From an uncultured Alphaproteobacteria bacterium (GTDB lineage: Bacteria; Pseudomonadota; Alphaproteobacteria; Rhizobiales; Beijerinckiaceae): a stretch of 25,688 nt of DNA. Each line of letters opens with the position of its first letter. Position 1 is the stretch's first letter. The stretch lies in contig CALCZO010000087.1 in assembly GCA_937903315.1 (NCBI GenBank), positions 1 through 25,688 of the forward strand, read 5' to 3'. A program made the translations under genes and the position numbers. Below are positions 8,737 to 15,646 of this stretch, piece after piece. Below the pieces are notes generated by a model. That model searched no databases, was not told the DNA's origin, and worked only from the letters and a program-made list of their open reading frames with translations.

Positions 8737-9297
8737 ATGGCACTGCGAGTTACCGGAAAAAATCTCGATATCGGCGATGTCCTGCGCAATCAGGCGGAAG
8801 CCAAGATCAACGAGGTGGTCGCCAAATATGCCGATGGCGGCTATTCGGGGCATGTGACGGTGGTCAAGGATGGCCTGGGGTTCAAGACCGATTGCACCAT
8901 CCATCTCGCGCATGGTCCTGACCTGCATGTGAGCGGCGAGGCGCCCGATGCCTACGCCTCGCTGTCCGTCGCCGTCGAGCGGATTGCCAAGCAGCTCCGG
9001 CGCCACAAGCGCCGTCGGTCCGAACATGCCGGAGCAGGTGCCGCGATGCCCGAGGGCGCCGCGATGGCCAGCGCCGGCGAGGACGAGGACGTCGACGTGA
9101 TCGAGACGACCGCGGCTGGCGCTGCAATCATCGCAGAGCCGTTGGCTGAGGCCCGGACTCTGTCCGTGCTGGGCGCGGTCGCCGCATTCGAGGCGGGGAA
9201 AAACCCTGTTCTGGTGTTCCGAAATGCTGGCACCGGACGGATAAACGTGCTTTACCGTCGCCCGGATGGACACTTCGGCTGGGTCGATATCGGCTGA
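8737..9297 (+). CDS. hpf: Ribosome hibernation promoting factor, long form
   Basis: HPF binds the 30S decoding region and, in its long form, dimerises ribosomes through a C-terminal domain in starved or stationary cells. The N-terminal S30AE/YfiA domain covers about residues 1-98 (MALRVTGKNLDIGDVLRNQAEAKI-type start, then a basic helix KQLRRHKRRR at about 86-95). A flexible Ala/Gly/Glu-rich linker follows. The C-terminal dimerisation domain (about 130-186) includes NPVLVFRNAGTGRINVLYRR and GHFGWVDIG. The total of 186 residues is normal for alphaproteobacterial long HPF. The ATG at 8737 has a strong AAGGAA Shine-Dalgarno 6 bp upstream. It sits 109 bp after rpoN and is followed by ptsN, the standard arrangement. 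Confidence 0.95.
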   Translation: MALRVTGKNLDIGDVLRNQAEAKINEVVAKYADGGYSGHVTVVKDGLGFKTDCTIHLAHGPDLHVSGEAPDAYASLSVAVERIAKQLRRHKRRRSEHAGAGAAMPEGAAMASAGEDEDVDVIETTAAGAAIIAEPLAEARTLSVLGAVAAFEAGKNPVLVFRNAGTGRINVLYRRPDGHFGWVDIG

Positions 9298-9426
9298 TCG
9301 GTATCAACGCCACCGGCCACACCGGATGCTGATGCGCCGGGCTTGCTTTTGGGGATGTTTGATCCATCTCCATTCGCGAGCCCGGTCATTGTGCTAACGG
9401 GCGGGGACTTTGACGAAGAACGGCGC

Positions 9427-9891
9427 ATGAAACTCAGCACGCTCCTCTCTCCCGGCCTGATTGTCGGTGGGCTTAAGGCAACCAGCAAGAAGCAGGTGCT
9501 TCAGGATCTCGCAACTCTTGCCGCCCGCGGTGCCGGGCTAGGCGAGCGCGAGGTTTTCGACGCACTTCTGCAGCGCGAACGGCTCGGATCGACCGGCATC
9601 GGCAACGGTCTGGCCATTCCTCATGGCCGCTTTGCCGGCCTGAAGTCGATGGTCGGTGCCTTCGCCCGGCTCGACAAGCCGATCGATTTCGAGGCTGTCG
9701 ACGGCGTCCCCGTCGATCTCGTTTTCGTCCTTCTGGCGCCCGAAGATGCGGGCGCAGATCACCTTCAGGGTCTTGCCCGCATCGCCCGGCTGCTACGCAC
9801 CCCGTCGATCGTGCAGGATCTGCGCGTGACCCGCGATCCGGCGACGATCTACGGAATTCTGACCGTCGGCGACACGTCGCGCGCGGCCTGA
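9427..9891 (+). CDS. ptsN: PTS IIA-like nitrogen-regulatory protein PtsN
   Basis: PtsN (EIIA-Ntr) is the terminal phosphoacceptor of the nitrogen phosphotransferase system. It regulates, without sugar transport, processes such as potassium and nitrogen metabolism. With the ATG at 9427 (MKLSTLLSPGLIV) the protein has 154 residues, the usual size. The phosphorylated histidine is His66 in GIGNGLAIPHGR. The core also has LDKPIDFEAVDGVPVDLVFVLLAPE, typical of the PTS EIIA type-2 domain. An upstream in-frame start at 9343 would add 28 residues of unlikely sequence, so it was not used. It ends 16 bp from the facing stop of glucokinase. Its phosphodonors EI-Ntr and NPr are not in the window. Confidence 0.95.
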   Translation: MKLSTLLSPGLIVGGLKATSKKQVLQDLATLAARGAGLGEREVFDALLQRERLGSTGIGNGLAIPHGRFAGLKSMVGAFARLDKPIDFEAVDGVPVDLVFVLLAPEDAGADHLQGLARIARLLRTPSIVQDLRVTRDPATIYGILTVGDTSRAA

Positions 9892-9907
9892 GGTCGCTGG
9901 TCGGACA

Positions 9908-10891
9908 CTACCGCCACAGGCGGCGCTCCAGATCGACATGGTAGCGATCGGGCGCGCCGGCAAAGGCCGACAGTCCCGCGAGCGCTGGCTCGGCGGCGAC
10001 GATCAGACGGATCGGAATCGTTTCGAGGACCGCCTGATGGGTCGGGTGCGTCTCGAAGCTGGCGCGGAACGCATCGCCATCAATCAGGTCACACATCTGC
10101 GGCAGGATACCGCCGGCCAGATAGACGCCGCCCGTTGCCAGAAACGTCAGGGCCATGTCGCGGCTGAAATGGGCGAGCGCATCCAGCCACCGCCTCACCG
10201 CCATTCGTGCTTCATGATCCGCCCCCGAAAGCGCCAGCGTACTCACCGTTGCAGGGTCGCAGTCGCGTCCGGCCAGCGCCGCATGAAGACGCGCGAGGCC
10301 GGGGCCTGCAAGCAGCCGTTCGGCCACCAGCCGGTGTCCATCGGGCGCAAGGCGCGCCCATAACGCCGCCTCTGCCTCGTCCCGTGCCGCCAGAGCGACA
10401 TGGCCGCCCTCGGACGACAGCGGCAACCAGCGCCCGCCGGCATCGACCAGTGCGCCGACGCCAAGCCCGGTCCCGGGGCCGATCACGGCCAGCGTGCCCG
10501 ATGTCGCCGCCCGGTCCGGGCCGATCGCCCGCCAGTCAGCAGGTCTGAGCGCCGGCAGGGCGAGCGACAGGGTTTCGAAATCGTTGAACAGGATCCCCTG
10601 AGCGAGGCCGAGGTCGCGCGCCAGCGCCGGACCGTTGATCGTCCACGCGGCATTGGTCAGGCGCACGGCACGATCGCGCACCGGGCCGGCGGCGCCGACC
10701 AGCAGCGAGCGCGGCACCGGAAAGCCGCCGCGGTCTGTGGCCAGCCGCACAGCTGCCGCAAAGCTCACCGCTTCTGCCGTTGCCAGCCGCACCGGTGATG
10801 ACAGTGGCGCATCCGGCGCTTCAAGACAGGCAAATCGCGCGTTGGTGCCGCCGATGTCGGCAACCAGTGCCGGAAACGGGAAGACCGGCAT
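9908..10891 (-). CDS. glk: Glucokinase, ROK-unrelated bacterial Glk type
   Basis: Glucokinase phosphorylates glucose to glucose-6-phosphate with ATP in the cytoplasm. The 327-residue product has the phosphate-1 motif ADIGGTNARFA near the N-terminus, the catalytic Asp in NDFE, the ATP-site loop VIGPGTGLGVG, the SEGGHVALAARDE block and a late glycine-rich ATP-site segment GGVYLAGGILP. These fit the E. coli Glk family (about 320 residues). The ATG at 10891 lies 8 bp beyond the stop codon of the PotF-like gene, whose last codons supply a GGGAAG ribosome site, so translation is probably coupled. An in-frame upstream start at 10927 would overlap that gene and is less likely. The 3' end faces ptsN. 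Confidence 0.93.
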   Translation of the reverse strand: MPVFPFPALVADIGGTNARFACLEAPDAPLSSPVRLATAEAVSFAAAVRLATDRGGFPVPRSLLVGAAGPVRDRAVRLTNAAWTINGPALARDLGLAQGILFNDFETLSLALPALRPADWRAIGPDRAATSGTLAVIGPGTGLGVGALVDAGGRWLPLSSEGGHVALAARDEAEAALWARLAPDGHRLVAERLLAGPGLARLHAALAGRDCDPATVSTLALSGADHEARMAVRRWLDALAHFSRDMALTFLATGGVYLAGGILPQMCDLIDGDAFRASFETHPTHQAVLETIPIRLIVAAEPALAGLSAFAGAPDRYHVDLERRLWR

Positions 10892-10899
10892 CAGCCGCG

Positions 10900-11982
10900 T
10901 CACTTCCCGGTCTTGACCCGCGTCCACTGCCGCGTCACGACCTTCTGGACCCTGTCATCATAGGCTGTGTTGGTGAACAGCCGGCCGAAGGTCGCCGCAT
11001 CGGGATAGATGCTCGGATTGTTGAGGATGTCCTTGGAAATCTCGGTCTTGGCGGCCAGATTGCCCGAGGCATAGGACACCATGTCGGTGTTGCGGGCGGC
11101 GACATCGGGCCGCATCATGAAGTCGAGAAACGCGTAGGCATTGTCCTTGTTGGGCGCATCGGTCGGCATCACGAACGAATCGAACCACATCAGCGCACCC
11201 TCGCGCGGGATGACATAGTCGATCCTGACACCGTTCTTGGCTTCCTCCGCCCGGCGCTTGGCCTGCAGCACATCGCCCGAATAGCCGAGCGCGATGCAGA
11301 TGTCGCCGGCAGCCAGGGCGTTGATGTATTCGGAAGAATGGAACTTGCGCACGACCGTCCGCACCTTCATCAGATGATCGGCGGCCTTGACGATGTCCTC
11401 CGGCTTCTTGGAATTGGGCGCAAGGCCAAGATAGCGCAGCACGCCGGGGAACACGTCCTCGGGCGCGTCCAGCATATAGACGCCGCAATCCTTGAGCTTC
11501 TCCACCACCTGCGGTTTCAGCAGCAGATCCCATGAGTTGAGCGGCAGGTCGCCCAGCCGTTCCTTAACCTTGTCGACATTGATGCCGATTCCGGTCGTGC
11601 CCCACATGTAGTTGATGGCATGCAGATTGCCCGGATCGTAGGCCTTCAGCTTCTCGGCAATCTCCGGCCAGAGGTTTTTCGCATGGGGCAGCTTGCTGCG
11701 GTCCAGTTTCTCGAACACGCCGGCCGCGACCATCCGCTGCAGGAACGGGCCGGACGGGACGACCAGATCGTAGCCGGACTTGCCGGTCAGCATCTTGGTC
11801 TCGACGATCTCGTTGTTGTCGTAGGTATCGTAGACGACCTTGATCCCGGTCTCGCGGGTGAAGTCTTCCAGCACCTTGGGATCGATGTAATCGTTCCAGT
11901 TATAGACGTTGACGACCTTCTCCTGCGCCAGCGCTGTTCCGGCGGCGAACAGGGCGGCAAGACCGATAAGACGAAGCGACAT
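10900..11982 (-). CDS. potF: Polyamine (putrescine)-binding periplasmic protein, PotF-like
   Basis: This is a periplasmic solute-binding protein that delivers a polyamine to a PotGHI-type ABC importer. The 360-residue precursor has a signal peptide ending at TALA (residue 19). From memory it matches E. coli PotF through most of its length: VYNWNDYI, TGIKVVYDTYDNNE, YDLVVPS, WGTTGIGINVDKV, SWDLLLKP, LDAPEDVFP, FHSSEYINALAAGDICIALGYSGD, and a matching C-terminus ending VKTGK. Amine-contacting acidic positions are kept (Asp31, Glu175, Asp237, Asp268), as is Tyr304. The usual Trp in the GWAGD block is Tyr234 here and the Ser after NW is Asn30. The ATG at 11982 follows a strong GAGGGTG. No transporter subunits lie nearby. 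Confidence 0.9.
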   Translation of the reverse strand: MSLRLIGLAALFAAGTALAQEKVVNVYNWNDYIDPKVLEDFTRETGIKVVYDTYDNNEIVETKMLTGKSGYDLVVPSGPFLQRMVAAGVFEKLDRSKLPHAKNLWPEIAEKLKAYDPGNLHAINYMWGTTGIGINVDKVKERLGDLPLNSWDLLLKPQVVEKLKDCGVYMLDAPEDVFPGVLRYLGLAPNSKKPEDIVKAADHLMKVRTVVRKFHSSEYINALAAGDICIALGYSGDVLQAKRRAEEAKNGVRIDYVIPREGALMWFDSFVMPTDAPNKDNAYAFLDFMMRPDVAARNTDMVSYASGNLAAKTEISKDILNNPSIYPDAATFGRLFTNTAYDDRVQKVVTRQWTRVKTGK

Positions 11983-12013
11983 GATCACCCTCAATGACAG
12001 GACCCGTACCGCA

Positions 12014-12042
12014 AATCTGCGAAGTTTCAGACGGCAATGCAA
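12014..12042 (-). promoter_or_regulatory. Candidate promoter for potF-glk
   Basis: On the minus strand TTGCAT (12042-12037) and CAGATT (12019-12014) are 17 bp apart, giving a start near 12007, about 25 bp before the potF ATG. The -10 match is only moderate. The 69-bp gap to the aminotransferase stop codon leaves room for it, but read-through from the aminotransferase gene is equally possible. Confidence 0.25.
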
Positions 12043-12051
12043 CGGGTTTGC

Positions 12052-13197
12052 TCATCGGGCGATGCGTGACAGCCGTTCCAGCGCCGCATCCAGCGTCGCG
12101 TCGTGCTTGGCAAAGCAGAACCGAACGACCGTGCGGACGGCCTCTTCGGCATAGAAGGCGGACACCGGGATCGCCGCGATGCCCGGTTCCACCACCAGCC
12201 GCTGGCAGAAGGCGGCATCGTCATGCTCACCCAAGGGGGCGATGTCGACATTGACGAAATAGGTGCCGGCGCTGTCGAGCACGCTGAATCCCTGCTCGCG
12301 CAAGCCAGCGCAGAACCGGTCGCGACTGCGCTCGAACGCGCCGCGCATGGCGGTGAAATAGGCGTCGTCCTTGCCCAGCCCGTAGGCGACGGCCGCCTGC
12401 AGGTTGGGCGGCGTCGTGAAGGTCAGGAACTGGTGCGCCTTGGACAGAACCTTCATCAGCGCCGGGGCGGCGGCGACCAGCCCGACCTTCCATCCGGTCA
12501 GTGAGAAGATCTTGCCTGCCGAACCGATCTTGACCGTACGCTCGCGCATGCCCTCGCGCGCCATCAGCGGCAGGTGACGGCGTCCGTCGAAGATCACATG
12601 CTCCCATACCTCGTCACAGACCGCCACGGCATCATGACGGACGCAGAACCGCGCCAGCAGATCGAGATCCTCCGCCCCGTAGACCACGCCGGCGGGGTTG
12701 AGCGGATTGTTGAACAGCACGACGCGGGTCCTGTCGGAGAAGGCGGCGGCAAGATCGTCCTCGGTGAACCGCCAGTGCGGCGGCTTCAGCGTCACGAACC
12801 GCGGCACCCCGCCGGCCCGCCGCACCAGCGGCAGATAGGCGTCATACATCGGCTGGAACAGCACCACCTCGTCGCCCGGCTCGATCAACGCCATCAGCGC
12901 GCCGGCCAGCGCCTCGGTCGCGCCGGAGGTGACCATGATCTCGGCATCGGGATCGAGGTCAAGCCCCTGGAAGCGGCGGTAATGGACGGCGATCGCCTGG
13001 CGCAGCTCGGGCAGGCCCATCATCGGCGGATACTGGTTCCAGCCGGTGACAACCGCCTCCGCTGCCTTCTGCCGCACATCGAGCGGGCCGGGATCATCCG
13101 GAAAGCCCTGACCGAGGTTGACGGCGGCATGTTCGCGCGCCAGCCGGGACATCGTGTCGAAAATCGTGGTGGGAAGGGAGGAAAAAACGCTGTTCAC
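12052..13197 (-). CDS. PLP-dependent class I/II aminotransferase
   Basis: This fold-type I aminotransferase of 381 residues resembles the kynurenine/methionine aminotransferase group (KAT, YbdL). Evidence includes AVNLGQGFPDDPGP at the N-terminus, NQYPPMMGLPELRQAI, VTSGATEALAGALMAL, the cofactor-contact Asp in VCDEVWEH, and the Schiff-base Lys229 in GSAGKIFSLTGWKVG. The substrate-carboxylate Arg is likely in VVRFCFAKHD. The common NPHNPTG stretch reads NPLNPAG. The start is a GTG at 13197, chosen because the leader SSLPTTIFDTMSRLA is conserved in the family; the first internal ATG, at 13152, would remove it and lacks a ribosome site. Substrate cannot be read from sequence. It may be cotranscribed with potF, 69 bp downstream. 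Confidence 0.88.
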   Translation of the reverse strand: MNSVFSSLPTTIFDTMSRLAREHAAVNLGQGFPDDPGPLDVRQKAAEAVVTGWNQYPPMMGLPELRQAIAVHYRRFQGLDLDPDAEIMVTSGATEALAGALMALIEPGDEVVLFQPMYDAYLPLVRRAGGVPRFVTLKPPHWRFTEDDLAAAFSDRTRVVLFNNPLNPAGVVYGAEDLDLLARFCVRHDAVAVCDEVWEHVIFDGRRHLPLMAREGMRERTVKIGSAGKIFSLTGWKVGLVAAAPALMKVLSKAHQFLTFTTPPNLQAAVAYGLGKDDAYFTAMRGAFERSRDRFCAGLREQGFSVLDSAGTYFVNVDIAPLGEHDDAAFCQRLVVEPGIAAIPVSAFYAEEAVRTVVRFCFAKHDATLDAALERLSRIAR

Positions 13198-13296
13198 GGC
13201 ATTGGCCCTGTCGCTGTTCGCTTCCTCTCTAGCCGAAAACCGCTTTGGGATGCCAGCGCTGCGCGGCCCTGGGTCTTAAGAACAGGTTAACGGCGC

Positions 13297-13325
13297 TTGC
13301 TGTCGTGTCGGCTCCATGCTTTAGA
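13297..13325 (+). promoter_or_regulatory. Candidate promoter for the riboswitch-btuB transcript
   Basis: TTGCTG (13297-13302) and TTTAGA (13320-13325) are separated by exactly 17 bp. Transcription would start near 13332, right at the upstream edge of the cobalamin riboswitch. The placement makes it the most convincing promoter in the window. Confidence 0.5.
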
Positions 13326-13332
13326 AGATGCG

Positions 13333-13517
13333 TCGTTGGTGCCTTGCGGCCGAAAGCCAAGAGGTGAAACGGGAACACGGTGCGGTTCGCTTGCGAATCT
13401 ATGCCGTGGCTGCCCCCGCAACTGTAAGCGGATGGACGCGCATTCGAACACCACTGGGGACGTTCCCCGGGAAGGTACGCGCGTCCCATCAGAAGTCCGC
13501 GAGCCAGGAGACCGGCC
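13333..13517 (+). ncRNA. Cobalamin riboswitch
   Basis: This is an adenosylcobalamin-sensing RNA leader. The conserved blocks occur in order: TTGGTGCC at 13336-13343, GGTGAAACGGGAA around 13362-13374, the core GCCGTGGCTGCCCCCGCAAC with CTGTAAGCGG at about 13403-13431, CCACTGG near 13450, GGGAAGG near 13468, AGTCCGCGAGCC near 13494, and the B12 box AGCCAGGAGACCGGCC at 13502-13517. It precedes the ATG of the BtuB-type receptor by 52 bp, which is the normal context for repression when cobalamin is plentiful. No T-run follows, so control is likely at translation initiation. The 13198-13332 stretch upstream holds the promoter candidate and nothing else recognised. Confidence 0.95.
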
Positions 13518-13542
13518 AGTCGACATGGTGTGACCCTCAATG

Positions 13543-13557
13543 CCGGCGGTGGGCCGG
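13543..13557 (+). promoter_or_regulatory. Possible expression-platform hairpin of the riboswitch
   Basis: CCGGC (13543-13547) pairs perfectly with GCCGG (13553-13557), ending 3 bp before the AGGAGAG ribosome-site region of btuB. The right arm GGCCGG (13552-13557) could instead pair with CCGGCC (13512-13517) at the end of the B12 box. The two foldings exclude each other, as expected for a switching platform. This is inferred from base complementarity alone. Confidence 0.4.
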
Positions 13558-13569
13558 ACAGGAGAGACT

Positions 13570-15555
13570 ATGTCTGTGAAACGTCCCGGTCGGGCCGCGC
13601 TTGCGGCCGGCCTTATTGTCGTATGTCCCCTCATCGCCGCCGCCCAGCAGCCTGCGCCCGATCCGGTCTCGGCGGGCGCCGATATCGTGCTGACGCCGTC
13701 GCGCTCGCCGCAGGCGATCCAGCGCGCCGGTTCCGCCATCACGGTCATCCGTGGCGAGGACATCGAGAAGGCGCCGGTCAGAAGCACGGCCGACATTTTC
13801 CGCGCCGTGCCCGGCGTGTTCGTGACCGAAGACGGCGGGCCGGGACAGGCCGCCCGGTTGCGCATTCGTGGCGGCGAAGCGCGTCACACGCTGGTGCTGG
13901 TGGACGGCATGCGCGCCAATGATCCGTCGAACGGCGCGGCGGAATTCGATCTCAACACGCTGGTCGCCGGCGATATCGAGCGGATCGAGGTGCTGCGTGG
14001 ACCCCAATCGGCGCTCTATGGTTCGGATGCGCTCGGCGGCGTCGTCAACATCATCACCCGCAAGGGCCGTGGCGGGCCGAAGTTCAGTGCCGGCATCGAG
14101 AGCGGCAGCTATGGCACCACGTCCGGCCGCGCCGCCGTTTCGGGTGGCACCGCCGATTTCGACTATGCCCTGTCGCTGGCCGGCAGCCGCGGTGCGGGCT
14201 TTTCCGCCTATGGCTACCGCATCGGGCGGATTACCTCCGCACTGGCCCGTCCGCTCGAGAACGATGCCTTCCAGCGGCTCGGCGGCGCGATGAAATTTGC
14301 CTGGCGGCCGGCCGAGGGGATCGAGATCGAGACCGGGCTGACCTCGAGTTTCAACCGTGCCCAGTACGACGCGGCCTACTACCATCCGCTGTTCTCGACC
14401 GAGCCGGACACCGAGAACCGGGCGACCAGCCGGCTGACGACCGCCTATACGCGGCTCAGTGCCACGGCGTTCGACGGCACGCTGAAGAATGCGCTGACGC
14501 TCTACGCCAACCATTCGAGCCGCAACTACGACAGCTATACCTACTTCAATTTCGGCTTCGGCATCGGGCGCGGCCGCAACATCTACGACTACATCGGCCA
14601 GCGCTTCGGGGCTGAATATCAGGGCGACCTGTCGCTTGGCGCGTTCGGCAAACTGACCTTCGGCGGCGGCCTCCATGAGGATCGGCTGGAAACCCGCAGC
14701 CGCAACATCCTGCTGACCACGATCGACCGGGAAACCGCCCGCCAGCAGACGCGATCGCTGTTCGCGCTCTATCAGCTGCCGGTCGGCGAGCGGTTCGACC
14801 TGTCGCTCGGCGGCCGTTATGACGATGTCGGTGACGGCGAGCGGTTCCTCACCTGGCGCGCCACCGGCGCCTACCGCATCGCCGAAACCGGCACCAAGCT
14901 GCGTGCCAGCGCCGGCACCGGCGGCAAGGCGCCGTCGCTGTTCCAGCGCTACAGCCCGCTCTACGGCACGCGCACGCTCGAGTCCGAAAAGGCGATCGGC
15001 GTCGATGCGGGGATCGACCAGACCCTGCTGGGTGGCCGTCTGACGCTCTCGGCGACCGGATTTGCCACCAGACTGACCAATCTCATCGACTTTTCCTTCG
15101 GTGGCTGTCCGCCGGCCCAACCGTTCGGCTGCTACCTGAATGTCGGCCGGGCCAACATGTCGGGCGTCGAACTGTCGGCCAATGCGGTGCTGATCGAAGG
15201 GATGCTGACCGCCCGCGCCAGTTACACGCACCTGTCGGCCGTTGATGAGAGGACCGACAAGCGGCTGGCCCGCCGGCCGGAACATTCCGGTGTCGTGTCG
15301 CTGAATTTCAAGCCGTTCGAGGGTTTCACCATCGAACCCTCGGTGCGGCTGGTCGGTGAGCGGTTCTCCTCGACCGGCGAGACCCAGCGGCTCGCACCCT
15401 ACGCGCGCTTTGATGTCAGCGCCGATTACCGCCTCAACAAGGAGGTCGCCCTGTTTGTCCGGGGCGAGAACCTGACCAACGCGCGCTATCAGGAAGTCTA
15501 CGACTACGGCACGGCCGGCCGCTCGGTCTATCTCGGTCTGCGCGGCTCCTGGTAG
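13570..15555 (+). CDS. btuB: TonB-dependent vitamin B12 receptor, BtuB-like
   Basis: This outer-membrane receptor imports cobalamins with energy from TonB-ExbBD. The 661-residue precursor has a signal peptide to about residue 25 (LIAAA-QQ), a TonB-box-like segment DIVLTPSRSPQ at 38-48 and a plug domain with RSTADIFRAVPGV, LRIRGGEARHTLVLVDGM and EVLRGPQSALYGSDALGGVVNI. A beta-barrel follows and ends in an aromatic residue (YLGLRGSW). A Cys pair in FGGCPPAQPFGCYLN recalls an extracellular loop seen in BtuB-type receptors. The ATG at 13570 has an excellent AGGAGAG site; an in-frame ATG at 13540 is inside the riboswitch platform and was rejected. The cobalamin riboswitch makes corrinoid the likely ligand. 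The btuCDF genes are not in the window. Confidence 0.93.
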   Translation: MSVKRPGRAALAAGLIVVCPLIAAAQQPAPDPVSAGADIVLTPSRSPQAIQRAGSAITVIRGEDIEKAPVRSTADIFRAVPGVFVTEDGGPGQAARLRIRGGEARHTLVLVDGMRANDPSNGAAEFDLNTLVAGDIERIEVLRGPQSALYGSDALGGVVNIITRKGRGGPKFSAGIESGSYGTTSGRAAVSGGTADFDYALSLAGSRGAGFSAYGYRIGRITSALARPLENDAFQRLGGAMKFAWRPAEGIEIETGLTSSFNRAQYDAAYYHPLFSTEPDTENRATSRLTTAYTRLSATAFDGTLKNALTLYANHSSRNYDSYTYFNFGFGIGRGRNIYDYIGQRFGAEYQGDLSLGAFGKLTFGGGLHEDRLETRSRNILLTTIDRETARQQTRSLFALYQLPVGERFDLSLGGRYDDVGDGERFLTWRATGAYRIAETGTKLRASAGTGGKAPSLFQRYSPLYGTRTLESEKAIGVDAGIDQTLLGGRLTLSATGFATRLTNLIDFSFGGCPPAQPFGCYLNVGRANMSGVELSANAVLIEGMLTARASYTHLSAVDERTDKRLARRPEHSGVVSLNFKPFEGFTIEPSVRLVGERFSSTGETQRLAPYARFDVSADYRLNKEVALFVRGENLTNARYQEVYDYGTAGRSVYLGLRGSW

Positions 15556-15587
15556 GGTGATCGTGCCGCCTCGTTGCGGTTGACAAA

Positions 15588-15618
15588 CCCGCCGCGCCGC
15601 CGGATACGGCGAGGCGGG
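15588..15618 (+). other. GC-rich hairpin after btuB
   Basis: CCCGCC (15588-15593) pairs with GGCGGG (15613-15618), and inside it CGCCG (15598-15602) pairs with CGGCG (15607-15611) over a GATA loop. No T-tract follows, so factor-independent termination is doubtful. A TTGACA at 15580-15585 with GATACG 17 bp later (15603-15608) overlaps it and might instead be a weak promoter for the next gene. Confidence 0.25.
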
Positions 15619-15646
15619 CGCCGCACAGGGCGCAGGATCAAGAGCA

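Noticed and set aside
13297..13533. Small open frame running through the cobalamin riboswitch
   Set aside because: It has no ribosome site and its sequence is fully explained by conserved riboswitch RNA blocks.
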